DNA of 64,000 bases, from NCBI RefSeq assembly GCF_009363615.1, contig NZ_CP045385.1:310001-374000 (forward strand). Direction: 5' to 3'. Both the position numbers and the translations under genes were made by a program. Position 1 is the stretch's first letter; the number at the start of each line of letters is the position of its first letter. Below the pieces are notes generated by a model. That model did no database searches, had not been told where the DNA came from, and saw nothing but the letters and a program-made list of their open reading frames with translations. The DNA comes from Ruegeria sp. THAF33. Lineage in GTDB: Bacteria > Pseudomonadota > Alphaproteobacteria > Rhodobacterales > Rhodobacteraceae. Shown here piece after piece: positions 54,765 through 63,249 of the stretch.

Positions 54765-56978
54765 ATGGCAGATAAATCGAACTTCGACATATTGTATACC
54801 ATTGTAGACGAAGCGCCCGAACTGGCCAGCGCCTCGTTCCTGCCCATCATTCGCAAGTTCGCTTCGGCTGCTGGCGTCAGCGTGGGCACCAAGGACATTT
54901 CACTGGCCGGGCGCATTCTGGCAGCCTTCCCCGAGAACCTGACGGATGAGCAGCGTGTCTCGGACGATCTGGCGGCATTGGGTGAGCTGGTAAAGACCCC
55001 GGACGCCAATGTGATCAAGCTGCCGAACATCTCGGCATCGGTTCCGCAACTGGTTGCCGCCATCGAAGAGTTGCAGTCGCAAGGCTATAATATCCCGGCC
55101 TATCCCGAAGAACCTTCGACCGACGAAGAAAAGGCGATCCGTGCGCGTTATGATGCCATCAAAGGCTCGGCCGTGAACCCGGTTCTGCGTGAAGGTAACA
55201 GTGACCGCCGTGCGGCGCGGGCTGTCAAAAACTATGCCCGCAACAACCCGCATTCCATGGGCGAATGGACCTCGGACAGCAAAACCAAAGTCTCGTCCAT
55301 GTCGGGCAACGATTTTTACGCCAATGAGAAATCGGCCACCATCACCGCTGCCCAGGTAGGCGATGCAAGGATCGAGTTTGTCGGCAAAGACGGCAGTGCG
55401 ACTGTCCTGAAGGACGCGTGGACGCTGGAAGAAGGCACCGTGGCGGATGCGACCTTCATGTCGGTCAAAGCACTGTCATCCTTTCTTGCAGAGGCCATCG
55501 AGGACACCAAGAAAGACGGCACAATGTTCTCGTTGCACCTGAAAGCCACGATGATGAAGGTCTCGGACCCGATCATCTTTGGCTATGCGGTCAAGGCGTG
55601 GTTGGCGCCGGTTTTCGAAAAATACGGTGCGGAACTGGATGCGCTGGGTGTGAATCCGAACTCGGGTCTTGGCGACTTGCTTGAGCGGGTACAAAACAAT
55701 GCCGAGATCGTCGCTGCAATAAACGCGATCAAGGCTGATCGTCCATCCATGTATATGGTGGATAGCGACAAGGGCATTACCAACCTGCATGTACCTTCCG
55801 ACGTGATCATTGATGCATCGATGCCAGCGGTGATCCGCGCGGGCGGCAAGGGTTGGGATGAGACCGGTGCCAAGGGTGATACAAATTGCGTCATCCCCGA
55901 CCGGTGCTACGCAACTGTTTATGATGAAAGCATCAAGTTCTTCAAAGCCAACGGTGCATTGAATCCCTCCACTGCCGGTGCGGTCGCAAACGTTGGCCTT
56001 ATGGCGCAGAAGGCCGAGGAGTACGGCAGCCACCCGACTACCTTCGAGGCGCCCGCAGACGGCACAATGCGCATCGTTCTTGCCAATGGCGAGACCCTGC
56101 ATTCGCACGAGGTCGAAAAGGGTGACATCTGGCGGGCCTGCACCGTCAAGAAGGCGCCGATCGAGAACTGGATCCAACTGGCGATGGACCGTCAGCGCCT
56201 GACCGGATCCGAGGCGATCTTCTGGCTGGATGCGAACCGCGCCCATGACGCCGAGCTGATCAAATACGTGGAACCGGCGCTCAAGGCTGCGGGCGTGGCT
56301 GACAAGTTCCAGATCATGGCCCCGCGCGAGGCAACCCGCCAGACGCTGGAAACCATCACCGCCGGAAAGGACAGCATCGCCATCACCGGCAACGTGCTGC
56401 GTGACTATCTGACCGACCTGTTCCCGATCCTCGAACTGGGAACCTCGGCCAAGATGCTGTCGATCGTCAAGCTTATGAATGGCGGCGGCCTGTTCGAAAC
56501 CGGGGCAGGGGGCTCGGCACCGAAACACGTGCAGCAACTGGTCGAGGAAAATCACCTGCGCTGGGATTCGATGGGCGAATTCTGCGCGCTTGGGGAATCC
56601 CTGAACTTCCTGGCCGACGTCAAAGGAAACGCGAAGGCAGGTGTTCTTGGCGCTGCGGCAGAGGCCGCAACTCAGGGCATTCTGGACAACAACCGGTCGC
56701 CAAGTCGAAAAGTCGGCGAACCGGACAACCGCGACAGCCACTACTGGTTCGCGCGCTACTGGGCCGAAGCCTTGGCAGCCCAATCTGACGATGCCGATCT
56801 GGCAGCTGAAATGGCACCACTTGCAAAAGAGCTGGCAGACAAAGAAGAGCAGATCTTGTCGGAGCTGGCCGCAGTCCAAGGACCGTCGGTGGATTTGGGC
56901 GGATACTATCACACTGACCCGGCCAAAACCGCCGCTGTGATGCGCCCCAGCGCTACGCTGAACGCAATCATCGGCTGA
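54765..56978 (+). CDS. icd: isocitrate dehydrogenase, NADP-dependent, monomeric type
   Basis: The 737-residue protein is the large single-chain isocitrate dehydrogenase, unrelated in length to the common 400-residue dimer. It shows [15 protein letters not shown] near 85, the SNSDRRA-like [13 protein letters not shown] near 142, [16 protein letters not shown] near 265, and a C-terminal [18 protein letters not shown]. It converts isocitrate to 2-oxoglutarate with NADP in the TCA cycle. It stands alone with its own terminator. Confidence 0.95.
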   Translation: MADKSNFDILYTIVDEAPELASASFLPIIRKFASAAGVSVGTKDISLAGRILAAFPENLTDEQRVSDDLAALGELVKTPDANVIKLPNISASVPQLVAAIEELQSQGYNIPAYPEEPSTDEEKAIRARYDAIKGSAVNPVLREGNSDRRAARAVKNYARNNPHSMGEWTSDSKTKVSSMSGNDFYANEKSATITAAQVGDARIEFVGKDGSATVLKDAWTLEEGTVADATFMSVKALSSFLAEAIEDTKKDGTMFSLHLKATMMKVSDPIIFGYAVKAWLAPVFEKYGAELDALGVNPNSGLGDLLERVQNNAEIVAAINAIKADRPSMYMVDSDKGITNLHVPSDVIIDASMPAVIRAGGKGWDETGAKGDTNCVIPDRCYATVYDESIKFFKANGALNPSTAGAVANVGLMAQKAEEYGSHPTTFEAPADGTMRIVLANGETLHSHEVEKGDIWRACTVKKAPIENWIQLAMDRQRLTGSEAIFWLDANRAHDAELIKYVEPALKAAGVADKFQIMAPREATRQTLETITAGKDSIAITGNVLRDYLTDLFPILELGTSAKMLSIVKLMNGGGLFETGAGGSAPKHVQQLVEENHLRWDSMGEFCALGESLNFLADVKGNAKAGVLGAAAEAATQGILDNNRSPSRKVGEPDNRDSHYWFARYWAEALAAQSDDADLAAEMAPLAKELADKEEQILSELAAVQGPSVDLGGYYHTDPAKTAAVMRPSATLNAIIG

Positions 56979-57025
56979 TCGCCGTCGAACAGGCGGGCGA
57001 GTTTCGTCCGACATCAAAACACGAA

Positions 57026-57050
57026 GGGACCGCCTTTGCGCGGTCCTTTT
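57026..57050 (+). terminator. icd terminator
   Basis: GGACCGC (57027-57033) pairs with GCGGTCC (57040-57046), a six-base loop lies between, and TTTT follows. It is 48 bases after the icd stop. Confidence 0.85.
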
Positions 57051-57415
57051 CATGGAACGCGGGATTGCCAAAAGACCCGCGCCGAAGCTTGCGCCTGACG
57101 ATCTGTAGCTTGCTGTGGCCACGCCGTTAAAACCAACCTTGTCAGGTTCTATGAACGACTTGCGCAATGTGTTCCCGGTAAACACCTGGGCATCAGTTTG
57201 GATTTCAGCGCGTGGCCGTCCGGACGCAGGCGCAAGTTTCGATCGCTTTCCTGAAACTGCGAACAGGGCGGTCAGCAAGGATCGAAAGATCCTGATTTTT
57301 GGAAAAAATTTAAGATTTACGGGATTCCCCCAATAGCGCCGGTTTTCAGTCCGCGTTAGGTATTTGGGGACAAAGAATTTCACTGGTGAGGCCTTAGGGC
57401 TATATCACTCACTCA
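57051..57415. other. gap between icd and the glycosyltransferase terminator, no supported gene
   Basis: The stretch has only short frames (the longest, 57115-57336, is 73 codons, Arg-rich, without a ribosome site) and an A/T-rich segment near 57295-57325. I cannot support a gene or RNA here. Confidence 0.5.
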
Positions 57416-57449
57416 GAAAAATGGCCAGCATTTGGGGTGCTGGCCATTT
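57416..57449 (-). terminator. terminator of the glycosyltransferase gene
   Basis: ATGGCCAGCA (57421-57430) pairs perfectly with TGCTGGCCAT (57438-57447). In the minus direction the hairpin is followed by a run of T (57420-57417), so it ends transcription of the gene at 57555-58616. Confidence 0.8.
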
Positions 57450-57554
57450 GCGTATCTGGTTCACCAAATCCTTGAACAACCAGCGTGTTCAGACGCTTAC
57501 GCGCGAACAGGCCGTTCATTTGCCTAGCATTGAACTGGGGGGGGGTGGTTCTGA

Positions 57555-58616
57555 TCAGCCAAATCGACGGGTTTGAGCCTCGACAAGCGATGGCTTGATT
57601 TGGTCAACGCCTGACGCAGCTACACCTTTGTGCTGCAAATATGACAGACGACGTGCTTCCCTACGGGCAAGAGCCAGAGATTCCAGAATCAAAGCGCAGA
57701 CGATGGACAACATTGTCGCAACAAAACCGGATACTGCGACGACGACAGACGGAATTCTATCGACAAGTCCTGTTTCCAAAAATTCCCGGAATACGGATAC
57801 AAACACAACGAGCGAAGGCAAAAACATCAACACGGCCAATGACAGGAAAAACGCAACGGGCTTTTCATCCTTGATCAACAAGCCGATCATTTTGAGAATC
57901 CGCCATCCGTCGGAAAACGTTGCCAGCTTGGAGTTCGAATCCGGCAGGCGTGACGAATATCTTGTTTGAACCTCACCGATTGGCATGCGCATCTGCATCG
58001 CATGAACTGTCAGCTCTGTTTCAATCTCGAACCCGTTTGATACTGCGGGGAAGCTTTTGACAAAGCGTCTGCTGAAAACGCGGTAACCCGAAAGCAGGTC
58101 GTTGATTTTGCTGTTGAAGAAGAATTTCACAAGCCAACTGAACAACGCGTTGCCAAATTTGTGGCCCCGCCGATAGGCTTCGGTTTCTTCATTCACCCGG
58201 GCGCCGTTGACCATATCCAGATTCTGCGAAACGAGCAGGTCGATCAATTCCGGCGCCGCCGCGCTGTCATAGGTCGCATCCCCGTCAGCCATAACGTAGA
58301 CATCCGCATCAACGTCGGCAAACATTCGACGGACCACGTTGCCTTTGCCCTGGTATGTTTCGGAATAGACTAGGGCGCCTGCCTCAAGCGCGACCTTGAC
58401 GGAGTCGTCGGTGGAATTGTTGTCATATACGTAAATCGTTGCGTCGGGCAGGGCTGCGCGGAATTGCCGAACGGTTTCACCTATGGCAACGGCCTCGTTG
58501 TAGCAGGGCAAGATCACTGCAACGTCCAAATCCGATCTGGTCGTGGACGACGGTGAGCTATTCTGAATATCGAAGGCGCCCTGTATCATATGCAAATCAC
58601 GCTCTTTCATTGGCAT
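57555..58616 (-). CDS. family 2 glycosyltransferase with C-terminal membrane segments
   Basis: The 353-residue protein has a GT2 (GT-A fold) catalytic domain in residues about 30-250: VAVILPCYNEAVAIGETV, VYDNNSTDDS, MADGDATYD as the DxD-like motif and GFEIETELTVHAM. Two hydrophobic segments near 262-285 and 298-320 anchor it in the membrane. It resembles dolichyl-phosphate-mannose-synthase-like and polyprenyl glycosyltransferases. ATG 58616 is used; ATG 58610 is also possible. It is a single gene with its own terminator and no sugar-polymer genes nearby. Confidence 0.85.
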   Translation of the reverse strand: MPMKERDLHMIQGAFDIQNSSPSSTTRSDLDVAVILPCYNEAVAIGETVRQFRAALPDATIYVYDNNSTDDSVKVALEAGALVYSETYQGKGNVVRRMFADVDADVYVMADGDATYDSAAAPELIDLLVSQNLDMVNGARVNEETEAYRRGHKFGNALFSWLVKFFFNSKINDLLSGYRVFSRRFVKSFPAVSNGFEIETELTVHAMQMRMPIGEVQTRYSSRLPDSNSKLATFSDGWRILKMIGLLIKDEKPVAFFLSLAVLMFLPSLVVFVSVFREFLETGLVDRIPSVVVAVSGFVATMLSIVCALILESLALARREARRLSYLQHKGVAASGVDQIKPSLVEAQTRRFG

Positions 58617-58730
58617 CAATTGAATGATGATCGTGCTTGGGGTTAGAAGGTGCTGCGCATTTGAGGCTGTTATGAAGCAGATAAGAGGCCAAAATTTGTC
58701 ATTGTGAAAAACCTCGTGTTTGACGCTGAC

Positions 58731-58760
58731 AAAAAAGGGGCCGATTGAAGAACCGGCCCC
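58731..58760 (-). terminator. terminator of the LysM/PP2C/FHA cluster
   Basis: GGGGCCG (58737-58743) pairs with CGGCCCC (58754-58760). In the minus direction six T follow (58736-58731). It lies 24 bases after the last gene of the cluster. Confidence 0.85.
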
Positions 58761-58783
58761 AAAGTTTCAGCTGAACCGAGGGA

Positions 58784-59893
58784 TCAGTTCGAAGCTGCCA
58801 TCAGTTTTTCGTTGTGCTCGCGCAGCGTGTCGGAGACGATCGCATACCATTCCCCGGTTTCGCGCATCTCGTTCAGGCCTTTGTTCAACATCGCCAGGTA
58901 TTGCTTGCCGAACGGATTGCTGCGGTGGCTGATAAAGCGCAGCGAGGACAGCGAGGTCACGTACGGGTTCTCAACCAGGTCGTTCTGGTTCAGTCCCATT
59001 TCAACCATTGTGTCCGAGAACAGCTGAACTTCAAAAGTTGCAACATCTGCGGTGCCGGTAAGGACCGCGTCCAGGCATTCACGTGCGGTGATCGGCTGCA
59101 TCAGCGTAATGGTTTCACCATTGTGCAGACCTTCCTGTTCCAGATCATGGATGAACCAGCCATCCATACGGCAGATGGTGGCGCCCTTCAGTTCTTCAAA
59201 GGTTGTCGCATTCGCATACTGGCTTTCCGGAATGGTGTAGAACCCGACGACAATGTCATAGACCGGAACAGATGAATCGAACTGTGTGCAGCGCACCTCG
59301 GTTTCCCAGGACCATTCGTAAGTGCGGTTGGTGCAATCTGGCATGTTCCACGCCATAGACACGTCAAAGGCGCCAAGAGGCAGAAGAGTTTCCAGGTGCG
59401 AGTTCCAGTCATCCACGAAGCTTACGGAATAGTCGCGCGCGTTGCCGCCGCGCTGCAAAGCCGTGGTGCCCAGACGGGTGATTGCTCCGCCACCGTTCAG
59501 CGATTCATCTGCGAAAGGTGCCCAGCCATTGCCGGTCACCAGCTTGATCGGCGGCTGGTAGACGCTCGAACGTTTTACGCTGGCTGCACGTTGTTCTTCA
59601 GCTGCGATGATTTCCTGCGCGCTCTGACCATTGGGCAGGCTGCCGTCTTCACAGGGAAGGGCCAGAACCAGACCTGGCTCCAGAGCGTTGGGGTTGGTGA
59701 TTTCGTTCCGGTTCGCGTTGAAGATCGGCTGATAGTTCGACGTGCCATAAGCTGCGATTGCAATGGTCGCCATGGTGTCACCGTCTTGGACGGTATAGTT
59801 GGTACAAGCTTCCTGCGCCGCAGCGGCGCCCGCACTCAGAGCAGTGATCGCGGTTGCTGAAAGCGCTACCTTCTTTATCTTCTCGTTAAACAT
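58784..59893 (-). CDS. secreted LysM domain protein with a family 3 solute-binding domain (copy A)
   Basis: The 369-residue protein has a signal peptide (ending AGAAAAQE), then a LysM-like domain (about 30-80: YTVQDGDTMATIAIAAYG...IFNANRNEITNPNALEPGLVL), a short linker and a binding-protein-type domain (about 115-365) with GNGWAPFADESLNGGG, DDWNSHLETLLPLGAFDVSMAW and GTADVATFEV. ATG 59893 is preferred over GTG 59899 because GGAGGA precedes it. It is a paralogue of the next gene. No permease or ATPase is encoded nearby, so the domain may sense or hold a ligand at the cell wall rather than feed an importer. Confidence 0.85.
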   Translation of the reverse strand: MFNEKIKKVALSATAITALSAGAAAAQEACTNYTVQDGDTMATIAIAAYGTSNYQPIFNANRNEITNPNALEPGLVLALPCEDGSLPNGQSAQEIIAAEEQRAASVKRSSVYQPPIKLVTGNGWAPFADESLNGGGAITRLGTTALQRGGNARDYSVSFVDDWNSHLETLLPLGAFDVSMAWNMPDCTNRTYEWSWETEVRCTQFDSSVPVYDIVVGFYTIPESQYANATTFEELKGATICRMDGWFIHDLEQEGLHNGETITLMQPITARECLDAVLTGTADVATFEVQLFSDTMVEMGLNQNDLVENPYVTSLSSLRFISHRSNPFGKQYLAMLNKGLNEMRETGEWYAIVSDTLREHNEKLMAASN

Positions 59894-59937
59894 GTCCACT
59901 TCCTCCAGACTTTAGTTTGTCAGGCCAGATCGGGGCC

Positions 59938-61200
59938 TTATCCATTTTCCATTTGATGACGCAGGGCGGTTGACACGATGTCGCGCCATTCGCCCGATTG
60001 CTGCATGATTGCCAGACCCTGATTCAGCGTCTCAAGGATCGCTTCCCCATCAGGATTATCTTTGTGGGTCATGACGTTAAGCGACTTGATGGCCGCAAGG
60101 TTGGGGTTTTCGATAATCCGGTGCTTGTACCCAAGCCGATCTATTGCCTCGGCTGCCAGATGTGCTTCGATGGCAACGATATCTGCGGTGCCTTCCATCA
60201 GAGCGTGAAAGCAATCATCCGGTGACGTTGGGCGCAGAAGTTTGATGACCGGTTCGTACAGGCTTACCGCGTCCATGTGAGACAAAGACCAACCTTCCGG
60301 CCGGCAGATCGTTGCACCGGCAAAGTCGGCATAGGTCAATGTCTCTTCATAGCCGGAACCTTCCCGGGCGAAGAACGTATCCACAACCTCGTAGAACGGG
60401 TTTGAGAAATTGTAGGTCTCGCACCGGTTGCGATCATCTTCCGACAGCGCAACGGCCTCTTCGCAATTGGGGCGCGACCAGGGGAAGGTGGCGTCAAATG
60501 CAAGCGTCGGCATCAACAGGTCCAGATGGGATGACCAGTCATTGACGAACTGAATCTTGTAGGCCTGTTCGGGAGCGGCACGAAACATCGCTGTCTCAAC
60601 CAGATGGGTATAGAGCCCCCGATTGGGCAGAGATTCATCGGTGAACGGAGCGTAGTTCCCACCGGTGATCAACAGCAATTGACGATCCCGGATTTCGGGC
60701 CGTTCACCCGTTCCGGCATTGCGGATCAAAGCAGCAGCTTCGGCGCGGGCGGCTTCGATTTCTTCCTTGGCAGCAGCCCGTGCTGCAACGACCGCGTCTT
60801 CACTCGCTTTCTTTGCCTCGGCTTCCGCTGCGGCAACACGTGCTTCTGCTTCGGCCACAGCTTTTTCAGCGCGTTCTTCTGCGGCTTTTACCAGCTCAGC
60901 CGCCATTTCCGCAGCCAGCCGCTCTGCCTCGGTATCAGCCAGCACCGGAGCGCGCCCGACATCTTCCAGACATGGCAGTTCCAGAACGTCGCCGACGCGG
61001 ATAATATTGGGGTTGGAACCGATAACATCCCGGTTCGCGTCGAAAATGATGCGAAAGTCTTCCGTCGCATACACTTCGATTGCCAATTCCCGTAAGCTAT
61101 CGCCGCGTTGAATTTCATAACTTGAACACGCCTCTTGCGCAGATGCCGCGCCCGTGGCGGCAGCAAGGGCAAGGCTTGATATGAGTAAGTGCTTTTTCAT
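59938..61200 (-). CDS. secreted LysM domain protein with coiled coil and family 3 solute-binding domain (copy B)
   Basis: The 420-residue protein has a signal peptide (ending GAASAQE), LysM-like region (about 25-78: YEIQRGDSLRELAIEVY...IRVGDVLELP), an Ala/Glu/Arg-rich helix of about 80 residues (90-170) that should form a coiled coil, and a binding-protein-type domain with GGNYAPFTDESLPNRG, DWSSHLDLLMPTLAFDATFPW and GTADIVAIEA. Copy A has the same layout but lacks the helix. The DESL and SHL-LLP motifs and two Cys pairs are shared, pointing to a common origin. Confidence 0.85.
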   Translation of the reverse strand: MKKHLLISSLALAAATGAASAQEACSSYEIQRGDSLRELAIEVYATEDFRIIFDANRDVIGSNPNIIRVGDVLELPCLEDVGRAPVLADTEAERLAAEMAAELVKAAEERAEKAVAEAEARVAAAEAEAKKASEDAVVAARAAAKEEIEAARAEAAALIRNAGTGERPEIRDRQLLLITGGNYAPFTDESLPNRGLYTHLVETAMFRAAPEQAYKIQFVNDWSSHLDLLMPTLAFDATFPWSRPNCEEAVALSEDDRNRCETYNFSNPFYEVVDTFFAREGSGYEETLTYADFAGATICRPEGWSLSHMDAVSLYEPVIKLLRPTSPDDCFHALMEGTADIVAIEAHLAAEAIDRLGYKHRIIENPNLAAIKSLNVMTHKDNPDGEAILETLNQGLAIMQQSGEWRDIVSTALRHQMENG

Positions 61201-61221
61201 GGGTCCTGTTGCTTTGCCTGT

Positions 61222-62004
61222 TTAGGTTCTTGTAAGTTTCGCCACTGCGATAGAAAGGTTGTCCTGATCCGGGTCGCCCTTGGCCTGCACGGCCCTCAGC
61301 AATGCTTCGGCAATGTCTTGTGCCAGACCCTGTTGATGATCCCGCAGAATGGCCTGAATTTCGGTGTCGCTGATGTACTGCAACCCATCACTTCCAAGGA
61401 TCAGGACATCGGCGGGCGACACGATCAATGGATCTTCCGGGCAATCCACTTTGGGAATGGCCCCGCCCGTAACCACGGACGTCAATTGATTGCTGTCCAT
61501 TTCCCGGGCCACCGCTTCGGTGATCTCGCCAGAAGCCACTTTCGACGCAATCACGGGTGCCATCGAGTGATCTTCGTTGACCTGCGTCAACGCTCCATCT
61601 CGAAACAGGTAAAGAGGGCTGTCGCCGATCGAAATCCAGAACACACGCCGCCCCAGAAGAAGGACACCCAACATGGTCGATCCCATGTTGAACCCCTGGC
61701 CCCGGGCCTCGGTGTAGTTGGCGATCGCGGCATTGGCTTGCATGGCGGCCAAAGGAAGCGCATCTATCGCGGATCCTTCGTTCAGGGTTTCTGCCTCAAG
61801 TTCTGCGTCCAGCGCGTCGCGCCAAGCGGCCACTACCATTTCCGAAGCTATTTCACCCGCCTCATGGCCACCCATACCGTCCGCAATCACAACATAGCCC
61901 GCGTCCGACGCGTCAAACATGCGGGCCGCAATCGCGTCTTCCTGCGTTTCCCGCTGACCTTGGTTCAGGATCAGCGCAACATCATATGCCGGAGTTGCCA
62001 GCAT
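61222..62004 (-). CDS. PP2C-family Ser/Thr protein phosphatase
   Basis: The 260-residue protein has the PP2C metal motifs: RETQEDA near the start, VIADGMGGHEAGEIAS (about 38-53), MGSTMLGVLLL, ISIGDSPLYLF, VLILGSDGLQ (near 200) and DPDQDNLSIAV at the end. No membrane segment is seen, so it acts in the cytoplasm. It starts three bases after the FHA gene, so the two are co-transcribed and may work on the same phosphothreonine signal. Confidence 0.93.
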   Translation of the reverse strand: MLATPAYDVALILNQGQRETQEDAIAARMFDASDAGYVVIADGMGGHEAGEIASEMVVAAWRDALDAELEAETLNEGSAIDALPLAAMQANAAIANYTEARGQGFNMGSTMLGVLLLGRRVFWISIGDSPLYLFRDGALTQVNEDHSMAPVIASKVASGEITEAVAREMDSNQLTSVVTGGAIPKVDCPEDPLIVSPADVLILGSDGLQYISDTEIQAILRDHQQGLAQDIAEALLRAVQAKGDPDQDNLSIAVAKLTRT

Positions 62005-62007
62005 TAA

Positions 62008-63048
62008 TCAGGAATCCCGCCAATCAAAACCGTCGTCACAGAAGGCCATGAACCGGATCGAGGTTTCGCTGATGCGGATCAGGTCTCCGCTGGACAGGGC
62101 CACGGTGCTGAGAACAGGTTTGCCGTTCAGACGTACAAGATTGGCCTTGCCGCCATGGCCCAAGTAACACTTCCGGTCTTCGGGATCATAGGCGATGACT
62201 GCATGGTTCGAGCGCGAAATGCCGGTATCGCCAAAATCCAACTGAATGGCCTGGTCATCGTTGCGTCCGATTTGCATTAGGCCTTCGGTCAGAGTAATGC
62301 TTGAACCCCGTCCCGGACCGGCTGTTACGACCAGCCAGCCCACCGGGAATGTCTCTTGCGCCGCTTCTGCTTTCGCTACGGGTTCGGAGGATTCGATCAG
62401 GTCCTGAACATGTGTATCGGCGCGCTCAAATCCCAGAAATGTCGTCTTGACCCGTGAACGGCGATCCTCGACCGGGGCGGGGGCTGGTGCAACCTGCTCA
62501 ATCACCGGCTCAGCGGTCTTTTCGACCTGCTTCGCTTCTGGGGCCGGAGCTTCCGCGACCTCAACCTCGACGACTTCCGGTTCGGTAGGTTCGGACACGA
62601 CCTCGGCCGTTGCTTCCTCTGGCGAAGTCTCGGCGGGTGTTTCCGTCACATGCAGGGTGACAACCTGCTCGACCTCAACCAGTTCTTCGACATGCTCTTC
62701 CACCAGAACGTTTTTCGGAGCGTCGTCCTCTTCCAAGTTGTCTTCTTCTTCCGAACTGTCTTCGGCGAAGATCGACTCCTCGGGGTCGGTCACTGCCTCC
62801 GGCTCGGCCTCGTCGAACTCGGGCATCTTTTCTTCGGGGATCAGTTCATCCGTTTCCTCATAGGATTCGGATGTCATGTTTCCACCAGCCAGGGCGGCGC
62901 GCAAAGCGTTGAAATCCGCAATGGGTTCCTGCTTTGCTTCTTCGCTTACGGCGCCGTCTACTGCGGCCGGTTTCTCGGCAACGTCTTCTTCTTTGGATTT
63001 GCCGGCACCTTCGAGAAGCCGGCTCAGAGGGCTTTTGTATTTGAACAT
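62008..63048 (-). CDS. FHA domain protein with a long acidic N-terminal region
   Basis: The 346-residue protein begins MFKYKSPLSRLLEGAGK. Residues about 20-210 are low in complexity and very rich in Glu, Pro, Ala and Val, probably disordered. Residues about 235-340 form an FHA domain: MQIGRNDDQAIQLDFGDTGISRSNHAVI contains the conserved Gly-Arg and Ser-Arg-x-His that bind phosphothreonine, followed by LVRLNGKPV and SGDLIRI. It probably docks phosphorylated partners in the pathway of the adjacent PP2C. Confidence 0.9.
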   Translation of the reverse strand: MFKYKSPLSRLLEGAGKSKEEDVAEKPAAVDGAVSEEAKQEPIADFNALRAALAGGNMTSESYEETDELIPEEKMPEFDEAEPEAVTDPEESIFAEDSSEEEDNLEEDDAPKNVLVEEHVEELVEVEQVVTLHVTETPAETSPEEATAEVVSEPTEPEVVEVEVAEAPAPEAKQVEKTAEPVIEQVAPAPAPVEDRRSRVKTTFLGFERADTHVQDLIESSEPVAKAEAAQETFPVGWLVVTAGPGRGSSITLTEGLMQIGRNDDQAIQLDFGDTGISRSNHAVIAYDPEDRKCYLGHGGKANLVRLNGKPVLSTVALSSGDLIRISETSIRFMAFCDDGFDWRDS

Positions 63049-63249
63049 GGTGTCGACACCTTCAAGTTAGTGACGCAGATAAGCCGCGTCGTAAGCTGCT
63101 ACTGTTCCCTGCACGTCAGCGCAGAGCCACTCAATGGATACCCATGGGAACTGGTACATTCTGCGGCGGGCCGGTTCCCGCCAGGGTGGCAAAACTTGAT
63201 ACCACCCTCAGCAAACACACACTGGCAGATCACTTTTGAACCGGTCAGA

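Noticed and set aside
57115..57336. 73-codon frame in the gap after icd
   Set aside because: No ribosome site, Arg-rich content like other shadow frames, and no neighbour relation.
55476..57383. 635-codon frame antisense to icd
   Set aside because: It shadows a fully conserved isocitrate dehydrogenase and has no ribosome site or domain pattern.
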